A stretch of DNA of 64,000 bases from positions 35,985-99,984 of the forward strand of contig JAFGHO010000014.1 of assembly GCA_016930085.1 (NCBI GenBank), given 5' to 3'. Made by a program: the position numbers and the translations under genes. The notes under the pieces are model-generated. The model searched no databases, was not told where the DNA came from, and worked only from the letters and a program-made list of their open reading frames with translations. How positions within the stretch are numbered: the first letter of the stretch is position 1; every line of letters starts with the position of its first letter. The stretch is from Spirochaetales bacterium (GTDB lineage: Bacteria > Spirochaetota > Spirochaetia > SZUA-6 > JAFGRV01). Below are positions 1 to 8,701 of the stretch, piece after piece.

Positions 1-56
1 CCATGATGTGCTTTTACCGCGAATTTGACGGCATCGAACAGGGCGTTTTTTTCCAT
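1..56 (-). CDS. HD-domain protein, RelA/SpoT-like, N-terminal fragment
   Basis: Only the first 18 or so codons are inside the window; the gene runs off the left edge on the minus strand. The visible start reads MEKNALFDAVKFAVKAHHG, which matches the opening helix of HD-domain hydrolases of the RelA/SpoT type (pattern ALxFAxxAHxG, the last His being a metal ligand). The ATG at 56 is chosen because AAGGAG lies 8 bases upstream; an alternative ATG at 62 is too close to that site. A (p)ppGpp hydrolase or synthetase is the likely identity, but any HD-domain protein is possible. Confidence 0.5.
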   Translation of the reverse strand, partial: MEKNALFDAVKFAVKAHH

Positions 57-152
57 TACCATAACTCCTTGTTACAACTGAAATATCTTTTTTTGGCTTT
101 CCGGTTGAATATCCCGATGCTTTCCAATTAGATGCGGATATACGCCCCCTCG

Positions 153-542
153 TTATGTTTCTTTTTCCTTCTTTACCCTCATGAGTTCTTCGAAGGTCGG
201 GACGTAATCGGGGTTTTTCATTCGCTGTTTGAGTTGCTCGAGTTCATCTTTTTTTTCCTGTTTTTCTTCCGCGATTTCGGCCTGCTGTTCCCTGTAATTG
301 AGTTTTTCCATGAGTTCGTCAAGGGCGTCTTCGATTTTTTTGCCGCCGTAATACGGCTTTAAAGCCTGAGCGATCTCGATTGCGATCGATTCACGCTGGT
401 CCTTGTCTTCGAGGTGCCAGACAGAATAGAGTGATTTTTCGAAGAGTTCATGGATGTCTCCAATGGGCGGTCTCACCGCCGGGATTCCCTTGTTTCTCAG
501 GTATTTGTTTATTTTATCGAGCATATTCTCAATTCTGCCCAC
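153..542 (-). CDS. Hypothetical charged helical protein, 129 aa
   Basis: I do not recognise this family. The start is GTG at 542, supported by GGAGG about 6 bases upstream. The N-terminal half (about residues 1-70) mixes short hydrophobic helices. Residues 75-110 are rich in Glu, Gln and Lys and look like a coiled coil, ending in a KKEKE tail. There is no signal peptide or membrane segment, so it is probably cytosolic. It lies upstream of the HD-domain gene on the same strand with a 96-base gap, and the two may be co-transcribed. Confidence 0.7.
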   Translation of the reverse strand: MGRIENMLDKINKYLRNKGIPAVRPPIGDIHELFEKSLYSVWHLEDKDQRESIAIEIAQALKPYYGGKKIEDALDELMEKLNYREQQAEIAEEKQEKKDELEQLKQRMKNPDYVPTFEELMRVKKEKET

Positions 543-669
543 TTTATCCTCCTTTTCCGATATCGGCGCAATATCGAATTGGCTTCGATACAGTATGCGA
601 TGCGATCAATTCCTTCACTATTGTTATATTGTATTTTATGGCGGAATTCAAGTTTTTTGACTGCAATTA

Positions 670-686
670 AGGTTGCAAGGCAACCT
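670..686 (-). terminator. Possible tRNA-Arg terminator hairpin
   Basis: On the minus strand AGGTTGC and GCAACCT form a 7-bp stem with a 3-base loop, followed by TTAATT. It lies 31 bases past the tRNA 3' end. The T run is short, so termination is a moderate inference. Confidence 0.45.
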
Positions 687-717
687 CGAATGAGGAAAAC
701 GGGGATAATTTGTACGA

Positions 718-791
718 CGAGCAATGCAGGATTTGAACCTGCGACCTCTGGCTCCGGAGGCCAGCGCTCTATCCAGCTGAGCTAATTGCCC
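718..791 (-). tRNA. tRNA-Arg (anticodon CCG)
   Basis: The minus strand folds as a standard cloverleaf. The acceptor stem is GGGCAAT with ATTGCTC (one G-U pair), and the discriminator base is G. The D arm is GCTC...GAGC. The anticodon stem CTGGC/GCCAG encloses loop CTCCGGA with anticodon CCG, which reads CGG arginine codons. The T arm GCAGG-TTCAAAT-CCTGC is canonical. CCA is not encoded. Confidence 0.95.
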
Positions 792-797
792 TTGTTT

Positions 798-826
798 AAT
801 ATAAGAAAACGACTCATTAGCATAAA
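798..826 (-). promoter_or_regulatory. Putative promoter of tRNA-Arg
   Basis: The -10 element TATATT lies at 803-798 on the minus strand, with a weak TTTATG -35 at 17 bp spacing. Only 6 bases separate the -10 from the mature tRNA 5' end, so transcription would begin at or very near the tRNA itself. Confidence 0.4.
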
Positions 827-1007
827 AAAACGACTTCCCCAAAAAGCTGCGCCTTTGGAAGCTGATTTTCACTATGCCGCAATATTATTGAAGAAAGAGA
901 AAAATGTCAAGGATCATTACTCCGGATTTTTTACAGACGGCATGCACACGGATATGCCCCTTGCAATAATGCCCGGCTTTCGTGTAAAAGTATGGAGGGA
1001 GTCGTCG

Positions 1008-1256
1008 ATGAAACTGACCGTGAAAAACAAGACACTTTTTCTTCTTTTTCTTGTTCTCGGGCTTCTTATTGGAAGCATCGCGTGGGAGGTGCTCGAACGG
1101 ATTATTCATCTCATGCCGGGATTATCGGATTTCAGCCTTACCATGAATGAACCGCTGACGCTTTTTGATTTCTATGTTCTCGCTGTCTCGTTCAGGGGAA
1201 ATCCCGGAACTATTCTCGGCTCGATAGCCGGTATTATCCTGTTTTTCACGATATAG
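1008..1256 (+). CDS. DUF4321-family small membrane protein
   Basis: An 82-residue protein starting at ATG 1008, with GGAGG at 994-998 giving 9-base spacing. It has an N-terminal hydrophobic segment (about residues 9-28) and a second one at the C-terminus (about 65-82), with a short polar middle. The ending FRGNPGTILGSIAGIILFF matches what I remember of the DUF4321 family, which often sits next to maf in spirochaetes and Firmicutes; here maf follows after 4 bases. Its function is unknown. The two transmembrane helices suggest an inner-membrane protein linked to the envelope and division genes downstream. Confidence 0.75.
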   Translation: MKLTVKNKTLFLLFLVLGLLIGSIAWEVLERIIHLMPGLSDFSLTMNEPLTLFDFYVLAVSFRGNPGTILGSIAGIILFFTI

Positions 1257-1260
1257 ACCG

Positions 1261-1860
1261 ATGGAAAGGATTATTCTTGCGTCCGGGTCATCGCGAAGAA
1301 AGGAAATTCTCCGTCGGCTTCATATTCCCTTCAGGGTTATAAAGCCCGCGTTTGACGAAAAATCGGTGATCGCCCGCACAATCGAAGAAATTGCCGGCAG
1401 TTGCGCTGAAAAAAAAGTCGAAAATGTGGCTCGCAGACTTCCGACGCGAAAGAGAAAATGGGTGCTTGGTGTCGATACCCTTATCGAATTGGAAAAAGAG
1501 ATAATCGGTAAACCCAAAAATCGTCATGAAGCCGCGTCTATCCTGAAAAGGCTTTCGGGAAAGATACACAGGGTGGTTTCGGGTATTGCCCTTCTCGCCT
1601 CAAATGAGTATCCTGTTGCTGTACGGGTTGTAACGAGTGCCGTAAAGTTCAAACTGCTTTCGGACATCGAGATACAATTCTATATCAAAACCGGAGAATG
1701 GCAGGGTGTTGCCGGTGCCTACCGAATCCAGGAGCGGGGAGCTTTCTTTGTCGAATGGATAAACGGCTCATATAGCAACATAGTGGGGTTGCCAATATCC
1801 GATTTTTATGACATGCTCAGAGAAAATAATTATTCCTTCTCGTTGAGACAGGGTAATTAA
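1261..1860 (+). CDS. maf: Maf nucleotide pyrophosphatase
   Basis: Maf proteins hydrolyse non-canonical or modified nucleoside triphosphates (dTTP, UTP or m7GTP depending on subfamily) to monophosphates, and were first linked to septum inhibition. The 199-residue length is typical. Visible motifs are the N-terminal substrate loop LASGSSRRKEIL (residues 6-17), GVDTLIELEKEIIGKP with the conserved Asp at about 63-78, and SGKIHRVVSGIALL. The C-terminal region contains GVAGAYRIQERGAFFVEWINGSYSNIVGLP split over two conserved blocks. It starts 4 bases after the DUF4321 gene, so the two are co-transcribed. The exact substrate subfamily cannot be fixed by eye. Confidence 0.93.
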   Translation: MERIILASGSSRRKEILRRLHIPFRVIKPAFDEKSVIARTIEEIAGSCAEKKVENVARRLPTRKRKWVLGVDTLIELEKEIIGKPKNRHEAASILKRLSGKIHRVVSGIALLASNEYPVAVRVVTSAVKFKLLSDIEIQFYIKTGEWQGVAGAYRIQERGAFFVEWINGSYSNIVGLPISDFYDMLRENNYSFSLRQGN

Positions 1861-1952
1861 ATTTTTCCGGGATAATATTATTATTATACATATGATTCCG
1901 GAAATTTAAGGATTCGAAAGAATTCCTGATTTTAATAATTTGGAGGCGACAT

Positions 1953-2996
1953 TTGGCAGTTGTAACAATGAAAAACCTTTTGGAATCGGGTGTCCATTTC
2001 GGCCATCAGACAAAACGATGGGACCCCAGGATGAAAAAGTACATTTTTGCAGAAAGAAACGGAATCCACATTATCGATCTTCAGAAAACCATCGCTGCAA
2101 TCAAGGAAGCGTATCAGGTGGTAAGGCAGAATGTACTCGAAGGGAAATCCGTACTTTTTGTGGGAACGAAAAAACAGGCCCAGCAAGCCATAGAACGGGA
2201 AGCAAAACGATGCGGGATGTTCTATATCACCAACAGGTGGCTGGGGGGGATGCTCACCAATTTTCTCACAATCAAGAAATCCCTTCTCCGGTTGAAAAAG
2301 ATCGAGAAAATGGAAATCGACGGGACATTCGGTAGTCTCACGAAAAAGGAAATCTCGCGCTTTCAGAAAGAAAAACAGCGACTCGAGAAAAACCTGAACG
2401 GCATCAAGGAAATGAAAGATCTTCCGGGTATCCTCTTTATTATCGATACCAGGAAGGAAGCGATCGCGATCGCCGAAGCACGGCGGCTTGGTATTCCCAT
2501 TATTGCAATCGTGGATACCAATTGTAATCCGATCGGTATCGATTATCCCATTCCCGGCAATGACGACGCCATACGGGCGATCACCCTCTTTACCCAGATT
2601 ATCGCGAATGCGGTGATCGAAGCGGAAAACGAGGTCGGTCTTGAAGTAATCGAAACCCTTCAGGAAGAAAAAGAAGAAGGGGAAGATGAAGAGTTCGCGT
2701 CGCTTATTGAAAAGCAGGGTTTTATCCCGGACAAGGATGCGGATTCGGAAACGGAAAATGGTGAGGAAAAAACCGAAACCGACAATGTCGAAAAAGCGGC
2801 TGTCGGCGCGAGTATCGGAACATCGGAAGAAGACGACGACCAGGCGGTTTTCACCGATATGGATTACTCCAATTATGAAGGAGAGGATGATCACAAAAAA
2901 GAGGTTAAAAACGAAACCGCGGAAGAGATTGAAGAACCCATTGTCAACAAAATAGACAAGAATCAGCTCGATGACGACAAACTTTACGAGGAATAG
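1953..2996 (+). CDS. rpsB: 30S ribosomal protein S2 with long acidic tail
   Basis: The N-terminal 230 residues are a standard S2, with [20 protein letters not shown] near the start, then [32 protein letters not shown] and [12 protein letters not shown]. The start is TTG 1953 with GGAGG 6 bases upstream; an internal ATG (residue 6) would remove conserved residues. The protein is 347 residues against about 241 in E. coli. The extra C-terminal 100 or so residues are dominated by Glu and Asp and predicted disordered. It is the first gene of the rpsB-tsf-frr run and begins 92 bases after maf. S2 binds the head of the 30S subunit near bS1. Confidence 0.97.
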   Translation: MAVVTMKNLLESGVHFGHQTKRWDPRMKKYIFAERNGIHIIDLQKTIAAIKEAYQVVRQNVLEGKSVLFVGTKKQAQQAIEREAKRCGMFYITNRWLGGMLTNFLTIKKSLLRLKKIEKMEIDGTFGSLTKKEISRFQKEKQRLEKNLNGIKEMKDLPGILFIIDTRKEAIAIAEARRLGIPIIAIVDTNCNPIGIDYPIPGNDDAIRAITLFTQIIANAVIEAENEVGLEVIETLQEEKEEGEDEEFASLIEKQGFIPDKDADSETENGEEKTETDNVEKAAVGASIGTSEEDDDQAVFTDMDYSNYEGEDDHKKEVKNETAEEIEEPIVNKIDKNQLDDDKLYEE

Positions 2997-3006
2997 GAGA
3001 AAGAAC

Positions 3007-3846
3007 GTGGAAATTAAAGCTCAGGATGTAAAAAATCTCAGGGAAGCAACCGGTGCCGGAATGATGGATTGTAAAAAGGCATTGGTTACCTCGAACGGCG
3101 ATTTCAAAAAGGCTGAAAAATATCTGAAGGAACAGGGTCTTGCCGCTGCGCAAAAAAGGGCCCACAGGGCGACAAATGAAGGAAGAATTTTTTCACGTGT
3201 TTCACCGGATATGGGAATCCTTCTGGAACTCTCATGTGAAACGGATTTTGTCGCAAAGAACAAGGATTTTATCGCACTTGGAGAAAAACTCGTAGCGATC
3301 ATCAACGATAAAAAATTGACGGCCCCCTCGGACGAACTCGAAGCATGTGTGAAAGATGTCATAGCAGTGATCAAGGAGAACCTTGTTCTCAGGCGCTTTG
3401 AGGTTTTAAAAGCAGGGCAGGATGAACTGCTGGTTCAGTATATTCACGGTGAAGGTAGAATCGGGGTTATCGTCAAGCTGAAAGTATCGGAGCCGGCCCT
3501 GAAGGAAAACGAAAAAGTAAAGCAGACCGCTTTTGATCTGGCGCTTCATGTTGCGGCTTTTGCCCCCCTCTATCTTTCCGCAGGAAATGTGGAGGAGGAA
3601 TACATGAAAGAACAGGAAGAGATATTCATGAAACAGGCGGAAAAAACGGGAAAACCCGAAAATGTTCTCAAAGGTATTGTCAAGGGAAAAATGAACAAGC
3701 ATCTTGCAGATATCTGTCTTTTAGACCAGGCGTTCGTCAAGGACGAGAAAAAAAATGTAGCATCTGTTCTGAAAGATCTCGGCAAGGAAGTCGGCGGTAA
3801 TATCGAAATCACGGATTATCTCTACTTCAAAATCGGCTCGGAATGA
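3007..3846 (+). CDS. tsf: Elongation factor Ts
   Basis: EF-Ts is the guanine nucleotide exchange factor for EF-Tu. The protein (279 aa) starts at GTG 3007, 7 bases after GGAGA, giving the canonical opening VEIKAQDVKNLREATGAG. MMDCKKAL follows, then the diagnostic ETDFVAKNKDF (about residues 76-86) that inserts into EF-Tu. Length is normal for the family. It follows rpsB with a 10-base gap, which is the conserved pairing. Confidence 0.97.
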   Translation: MEIKAQDVKNLREATGAGMMDCKKALVTSNGDFKKAEKYLKEQGLAAAQKRAHRATNEGRIFSRVSPDMGILLELSCETDFVAKNKDFIALGEKLVAIINDKKLTAPSDELEACVKDVIAVIKENLVLRRFEVLKAGQDELLVQYIHGEGRIGVIVKLKVSEPALKENEKVKQTAFDLALHVAAFAPLYLSAGNVEEEYMKEQEEIFMKQAEKTGKPENVLKGIVKGKMNKHLADICLLDQAFVKDEKKNVASVLKDLGKEVGGNIEITDYLYFKIGSE

Positions 3847-3895
3847 TATAATCAACATCACAGACATTCATTGTCTTTGACAGAGGAGGAGACAC

Positions 3896-4450
3896 ATGGA
3901 AAAAGTCAAGCATACTGCGGAAGACAAAATGAAAAAAGCAGTTCATGCGCTTGGGGAGGAGTTCAATAACATACGCACCGGTCGCGCTTCTGCGGCCCTG
4001 TTTGAGAAGATCAAGGTCGATTATTATGAACAGAAAGTGCCGCTTAACCAGGTGGCAACGATTTCGGTTCCCGAAGCCCGTCTGGTCGTCATTCAGCCGT
4101 GGGACCGGTCGGTTCTTTCCGAAATTGAAAAGGCGATTCTCAAATCCGAACTATCGGTGAATCCGAACAATGACGGCAAGGTTATCAGGATCAATATTCC
4201 CCCTCTGACGGAAGAACGCCGCAAGGAACTGGTCAAGCTGGCGAAAAACATCGCGGAACAAAGCAGGGTTTCGATTCGAAATATCAGGCGGGACGCAAAT
4301 GAAGATCTTAAAAAGATGCAGAAATCATCGGAAATCAGTGAAGATTCATCGAAAAGAGGATTGGACGAGATACAGAAGCTGACGGACAAATACATCAAGG
4401 ACATCAATGATCTGCTGGAAAAAAAAGAGAAGGAAATTCTTGAAGTTTAG
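3896..4450 (+). CDS. frr: Ribosome recycling factor
   Basis: RRF splits post-termination ribosomes together with EF-G. At 184 residues it is full length, with the expected features: EEFNNIRTGRASAALFEKIKV in two blocks near residues 22-42, QVATISVPEARLVVIQPWD, and NIPPLTEERRKELVKLAK. A highly charged helical C-terminus ends in KEKEILEV. It starts at ATG 3896 after GGAGGAG. The 49-base gap after tsf is the longest in this part of the operon but holds no obvious terminator. Confidence 0.97.
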   Translation: MEKVKHTAEDKMKKAVHALGEEFNNIRTGRASAALFEKIKVDYYEQKVPLNQVATISVPEARLVVIQPWDRSVLSEIEKAILKSELSVNPNNDGKVIRINIPPLTEERRKELVKLAKNIAEQSRVSIRNIRRDANEDLKKMQKSSEISEDSSKRGLDEIQKLTDKYIKDINDLLEKKEKEILEV

Positions 4451-4476
4451 ACGGTGAAAGAGTCACCCACGCATCG

Positions 4477-5211
4477 ATGAAAGAAAAAACGTTACTCGAT
4501 CACACGCGGCTGCCGCTTCATATCGGTGTTATCATGGATGGCAACGGGAGATGGGCAAGGCAGAGAAAAAAACGACGGACATTCGGGCATAAGGAAGGCT
4601 TAAAGGCCGCAAAGCGGGTAGTCCGGGCGGCCGCGGATATCGGTATACAATGTATTACTCTTTATGCATTTTCAACCGAGAACTGGAAGAGAACGCAGCA
4701 GGAAGTAACCTTCCTCATGCGGCTCGTAAAAAACCATCTTCGAAATGAGCTTGATTTTTACCGGGAGCACCGGATCAGGGTCATTTACTCAGGCGATATT
4801 CCGGGGCTTCCGGGATATGTTGCCGACGAGCTTAAAGGGGCTGCGGAAGATACTAGAGCATTCGGGGGACTTATCGTCAACCTCGCCGTCAATTACGGTG
4901 GGCAGTATGAGATCGTGCGGGCCTGCAACCGCTGGCTTCAAAACGCCTCCCGCGATTCAATCCCGGGTGAGATCCCCGTGCTGACGGCGGGCGATCTGGA
5001 AGCGCATCTGGATAATCCGCAATTGCCGCCTATTGACCTTGTGATTCGTACCGGCGGTGAACGGCGGCTGAGCAATTTTTTTATCTGGGAAACCGCGTAC
5101 GCGGAGTTGTATTTCGATTCGAAACTCTGGCCCGATTGGGACGGGAATGACCTGATTGACGCCATTTTAGATTTTCAAAAAAGAGAAAGAAGATTCGGCA
5201 ATATAAAATGA
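4477..5211 (+). CDS. uppS: Undecaprenyl diphosphate synthase (cis-prenyltransferase)
   Basis: Makes undecaprenyl diphosphate, the lipid carrier for peptidoglycan, from farnesyl diphosphate and isopentenyl diphosphate. Residues 15-27 carry GVIMDGNGRWARQ with the catalytic Asp21. HKEGLKAAKRVV and LYAFSTENWKR follow, and the C-terminal block includes IDLVIRTGGERRLSNFFIW, then AYAELYF and LWPD. The 244-residue length is typical. The stop overlaps the cdsA start by 4 bases, so translation is coupled. The Shine-Dalgarno match is weak. Confidence 0.95.
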   Translation: MKEKTLLDHTRLPLHIGVIMDGNGRWARQRKKRRTFGHKEGLKAAKRVVRAAADIGIQCITLYAFSTENWKRTQQEVTFLMRLVKNHLRNELDFYREHRIRVIYSGDIPGLPGYVADELKGAAEDTRAFGGLIVNLAVNYGGQYEIVRACNRWLQNASRDSIPGEIPVLTAGDLEAHLDNPQLPPIDLVIRTGGERRLSNFFIWETAYAELYFDSKLWPDWDGNDLIDAILDFQKRERRFGNIK

Positions 5212-6053
5212 ACAAATTTATTTTTCGCGTATTACTGGCAATCATTATTTTCCCGCTTCTTTATCTTTTTATTTTTGTCATCACCGGGTTTCATTTTGTC
5301 GCGCTCGTTCTGTTTATTCTCGCTTTTGTCGTTGTCGGGGCGTTCGAGGTGCGGAACTTTTTCGATAAGGCGCATATTCCCACATTCAAATACAGCGCCC
5401 CGATTCTCTCGGTAACAATCCCGCTTGTCACCTATTTCGAGGTTTTTTTTCTTACCGGCTATGATGCTCTTACCTACAAGTGGCTTATCATTGTCCTTGC
5501 GGCCATGTTTATAAGAACTATTTTTACCGTGCGTAAAAAAAATATGAACAGCATCATCCCCCTTGCCATATCCTCTTCGTTTATCCTTATCTATCCGGGA
5601 CTCTTCATGACCTATATGATTCGCCTGCTTGCTTTCAGGAATTCGAGCTGTGTTTTTCTGTTTTTTTTAAGCCTGGTATTCAGCAATGAGATCATCTCTT
5701 ATCTATGCGGAAAGTTTTTCGGCCAGTCCACAAAACTCAATCTCGCGATAAGCCCGAACAAAACGCTGGTGGGTTTTATATCGGGATTTGTCGGTTCTAT
5801 CGCGACCGCGGTTGTTTTCTATTTTCTTGTGCCGGACTTGTTTTCCGCGGATCTTTTCAACGTTATGCTTTTCGGCAGTCTGATCGGACTGACCACCATT
5901 TTCGGCGATCTTTTCGAATCCGCCATGAAACGATCGGCAAATCTCAAGGATTCCGGATTTATCATGATGGGGAGGGGCGGTATCCTCGATACCGTGGATT
6001 CCTTCCTTCTGAGCGCGCCGGTTTTTTACCTTATATATCCGCTTATCTCATAG
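5208..6053 (+). CDS. cdsA: Phosphatidate cytidylyltransferase
   Basis: An inner-membrane enzyme converting phosphatidic acid and CTP to CDP-diacylglycerol. About eight hydrophobic segments span its 281 residues. The C-terminal signature is present as GDLFESAMKRSANLKDSG followed by MGRGGILDTVDSF. This differs from the usual PGHGGILDRxDS in that His is replaced by Arg and Arg by Thr. The KR, KD and final D of the signature are kept, so activity is likely. The start overlaps the uppS stop (ATGA) and dxr follows after 14 bases. Confidence 0.92.
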   Translation: MNKFIFRVLLAIIIFPLLYLFIFVITGFHFVALVLFILAFVVVGAFEVRNFFDKAHIPTFKYSAPILSVTIPLVTYFEVFFLTGYDALTYKWLIIVLAAMFIRTIFTVRKKNMNSIIPLAISSSFILIYPGLFMTYMIRLLAFRNSSCVFLFFLSLVFSNEIISYLCGKFFGQSTKLNLAISPNKTLVGFISGFVGSIATAVVFYFLVPDLFSADLFNVMLFGSLIGLTTIFGDLFESAMKRSANLKDSGFIMMGRGGILDTVDSFLLSAPVFYLIYPLIS

Positions 6054-6067
6054 TGATCAGGGCACCA

Positions 6068-7234
6068 ATGCAGAAGCAATCGGAGAATAAAAAGGTCGTG
6101 ATTCTCGGCAGCACCGGCTCTATCGGAGAGAACACGCTCGATGTGATCCGATGCGACAGGCACTCGTTTCATGTTGCGGGGCTGTCCTGCCACACGAACA
6201 TCAGCCGGATCTTCGGGCAGGCGAAAGAGTTCGGGGCCGCGGCCGTTGCGGTCACCGGACAGTCCGGGCCGGATGCTTCCGGTGACGGGCGTCCGTGGAC
6301 GATCTACCGGGGTGAAGACGGCTTGAGAGAAATGCTGGTCCGGCTTGAGCCGGATATCGTCGTGAACGGGATTGCCGGTGCAAACGGTCTTATCCCTTCC
6401 ATTCATGCGATCTCCTGTGGGGCGGATCTCGCGCTTGCAAACAAGGAAACGATCGTTATGGGGGGGCCGCTCGTATTCAATCTTGCGAGGGGAAAGGGCT
6501 CCCGAATCATTCCGGTTGATTCCGAACATTCTGCCCTTTTCCAGCTGTTGGCCGGCATACCGGAAAACAGGGTATCTGAAATCGTCATTACGGCCTCGGG
6601 GGGGGCTTTCCGCGACCTTCCCGTCTCCCGCCTTTCCGATGTGACGGTGAGGGATGCGCTCAAACATCCGACGTGGAATATGGGAAAGAAAATCACCATC
6701 GATTCGGCAACTATGGGAAACAAGGGGCTCGAGATCATCGAGGCGCATTACCTTTTCGGCATGCCTGTTGAAAAAATCAAGGTGGTGATACATCCCCAGA
6801 GTCTGGTCCATTCCCTTGTGAGAACGGTCGACGGCTGTCTTTTTGCCCAGATAAGCAAACCCGATATGCGGATGCCGATCCACTACGCCCTTCATTATCC
6901 GGATGTCGCGGCATCCGGTTTCGGAACACTCGATCTCGCCGGCAGCGAATTCACGTTCTTGCCGGTCGACGAAAATAAATACCCCATGCTTTTCCTTGCC
7001 TATCGGGCCGTCAAAGCGGGCATGCCTTATCCCGTTGTATACAATGCGGCAAACGAGGAGGCCGTGGAAGCGTTTTTCGGGGGCGCTATCCGGTTTACCG
7101 CGATTTCCGTTATTGTGGAGAAGACGCTTGATCTTGTATGGGAAAATATAGTAGGTTCTATAGAAGGAATCATGGAAACAGACAAACGGGCACGGACGTG
7201 CGCACGTGAAATCATTGCAGAAACAGACAGGTAG
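6068..7234 (+). CDS. dxr: 1-deoxy-D-xylulose 5-phosphate reductoisomerase
   Basis: The committed enzyme of the MEP isoprenoid pathway, making 2-C-methyl-D-erythritol 4-phosphate with NADPH. The start at ATG 6068 gives 388 residues, with the NADPH loop LGSTGSIGENTLDVI at about 13-27. Further motifs are ALANKETIVMGG, PVDSEHSALFQLL (metal-binding Asp and Glu), TASGGAFRDLP, WNMGKKITIDSATMGNKGLE split over two blocks, HPQSLVHS and the C-terminal NAANEEAVEAF. It feeds precursors to UppS upstream. The long open frames antisense to it are shadows. Confidence 0.97.
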   Translation: MQKQSENKKVVILGSTGSIGENTLDVIRCDRHSFHVAGLSCHTNISRIFGQAKEFGAAAVAVTGQSGPDASGDGRPWTIYRGEDGLREMLVRLEPDIVVNGIAGANGLIPSIHAISCGADLALANKETIVMGGPLVFNLARGKGSRIIPVDSEHSALFQLLAGIPENRVSEIVITASGGAFRDLPVSRLSDVTVRDALKHPTWNMGKKITIDSATMGNKGLEIIEAHYLFGMPVEKIKVVIHPQSLVHSLVRTVDGCLFAQISKPDMRMPIHYALHYPDVAASGFGTLDLAGSEFTFLPVDENKYPMLFLAYRAVKAGMPYPVVYNAANEEAVEAFFGGAIRFTAISVIVEKTLDLVWENIVGSIEGIMETDKRARTCAREIIAETDR

Positions 7235-7241
7235 GGGTTGT

Positions 7242-8645
7242 ATGGATTTGCTTTTAATTATCATTTTCGGTGTTTTCGGACTCAGTTTCATTATTTTCAT
7301 TCATGAACTGGGCCATTTTATTGCCGCCAAAATCAGCGGGGTCGGGGTCGAAACATTCTCGATCGGGTTCGGAAAAAAACTGGTCGGATTTACCCGCAAG
7401 GGGACAACCTACCAGCTTTCGATGATTCTTCTCGGCGGTTACTGCAAACTCAAAGGAGAAATGTTCAAGCCCGATTTTACCGAAGAAGATTTTCAACAGG
7501 CAAAAGAAGAGGAGGGGTCTTTCATGGCCGCTTCCACCCCGCGCAAGATATTTATCGTCATTGCGGGCCCCCTGGCAAATATTCTCTGCGCGATTCTTTT
7601 ATTTTCGTTCATTTCCATGGCCGGAACGGATATTCATACGACGATCCCGAAGATCGTTCTCTTTTCCGAATATCCTGCGGGAACCGAAACTCCCGTTATG
7701 GCCGCGGCCTCAGCCGGTCTCAAAACAGGGGACGTCGTCTCTGAAATCGATAACAAAAAAGTCGGCACCTATGCGGATATTCAGCGGATTGTTCTGGCCG
7801 GCGAAGGCAGGACGATGACCTTCGAGGTCACGAGGGAGGGGAGTGATGCCGTCTTGTTTATTCCGGTTACCCCCGAAACGAATGAAGAGTCGGGGAGACC
7901 GATGATCGGTATCTGGGGGTGGTACGATCCCGTTATCGGATTCCTCCGGCACGGAGGGCCGGCGGCCGGGGCGGGACTCAAATCCGGCGACCGGATTATC
8001 AGTGTCAACGGGACAACGATTCCTCACGGCGCTGCGCTGCGTACTCTATTGAGCGGCCGGCCGGAAACACTCGCTGTTGCGTATGAGCGGGACGGGGAGG
8101 TCTTCAATACAGCCGTCACGCCCGAATATAACGAGGCGATTCAACCGGAATCCGCATCCTTTTTTATCGCCGCCCTTGGAATCGATTTCAAGGGAGTGGT
8201 CATTCATACGCCGCCTGTCGATCCCGCAACGGCGTTCGTGCAGGGCGTGGGCAAGACGGTGTATGTTTTTTCCGTGATCGTCAAGGCGGTCGAGACGATC
8301 GCGACAAAAGGCGTCCGGAATATCACGGATCTCTTTGCGGGACCGGTCCGTATCACCGAGACAATCGGCCAGCAGGCGGTTTCGGGATTCAGTGTGGGAA
8401 TCGGGGACGGAATAAAAAGCTTTTTGGAGTTTATCTGCGCCATCAGCATTTTGCTGGGGTTGATGAACCTCCTTCCCATTCCCGTTGTGGACGGCGGACA
8501 GGTGGTGCTCGCCGTTATCATGAGGATTAAAAAGAAATTGACATCGAGATTTGTCTACCGGTACCAATATGTGGGTATTGTGATTATCGTTCTTCTCACC
8601 ATACTCGCCTTTTCCAGTGACTTTTTATATTATTTTAGAGTCTGA
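7242..8645 (+). CDS. rseP: RseP-type site-2 intramembrane metalloprotease
   Basis: Membrane zinc protease (M50) that cleaves single-pass proteins such as anti-sigma factors or signal-peptide remnants. The start at ATG 7242 places the HELGH zinc motif at residues 21-25 in the first membrane segment. Two PDZ-like regions lie at about 140-235 and 235-320. The second half has the conserved NLLPIPVVDGGQV (third zinc ligand Asp near 418) followed by a final membrane helix. Length is 467 aa. The gene starts 7 bases after dxr and closes the operon; the next gene has its own promoter. Confidence 0.94.
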   Translation: MDLLLIIIFGVFGLSFIIFIHELGHFIAAKISGVGVETFSIGFGKKLVGFTRKGTTYQLSMILLGGYCKLKGEMFKPDFTEEDFQQAKEEEGSFMAASTPRKIFIVIAGPLANILCAILLFSFISMAGTDIHTTIPKIVLFSEYPAGTETPVMAAASAGLKTGDVVSEIDNKKVGTYADIQRIVLAGEGRTMTFEVTREGSDAVLFIPVTPETNEESGRPMIGIWGWYDPVIGFLRHGGPAAGAGLKSGDRIISVNGTTIPHGAALRTLLSGRPETLAVAYERDGEVFNTAVTPEYNEAIQPESASFFIAALGIDFKGVVIHTPPVDPATAFVQGVGKTVYVFSVIVKAVETIATKGVRNITDLFAGPVRITETIGQQAVSGFSVGIGDGIKSFLEFICAISILLGLMNLLPIPVVDGGQVVLAVIMRIKKKLTSRFVYRYQYVGIVIIVLLTILAFSSDFLYYFRV

Positions 8646-8648
8646 TCC

Positions 8649-8678
8649 TTGCACGCATTACGACAACCATTGTATAAT
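8649..8678 (+). promoter_or_regulatory. Promoter of CpXC-WD40 gene pair
   Basis: TTGCAC, 18 bp, TATAAT. The -10 is a perfect consensus. It lies in the 56-base gap after rseP and is followed by AGGAG before the ATG at 8702. Confidence 0.7.
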
Positions 8679-8701
8679 CGCGACCGTAAAAGGAGAAAAT
8701 G

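Noticed and set aside
1861..1952. TTTCCGG/CCGGAAA inverted pair between maf and rpsB as terminator or S2 autoregulatory element
   Set aside because: The stem is 7 bp with a loop over 20 bases and there is no T run, so neither role can be supported.
1932..2894. A 320-codon minus-strand open frame
   Set aside because: It is antisense to rpsB and rich in Phe because of AAA/GAA-rich S2 codons. It has no ribosome site.
6026..7300. A 424-codon minus-strand open frame
   Set aside because: It is exactly antisense to dxr, which has all expected motifs; its low-complexity Arg, His and Asp composition is typical of a shadow frame.
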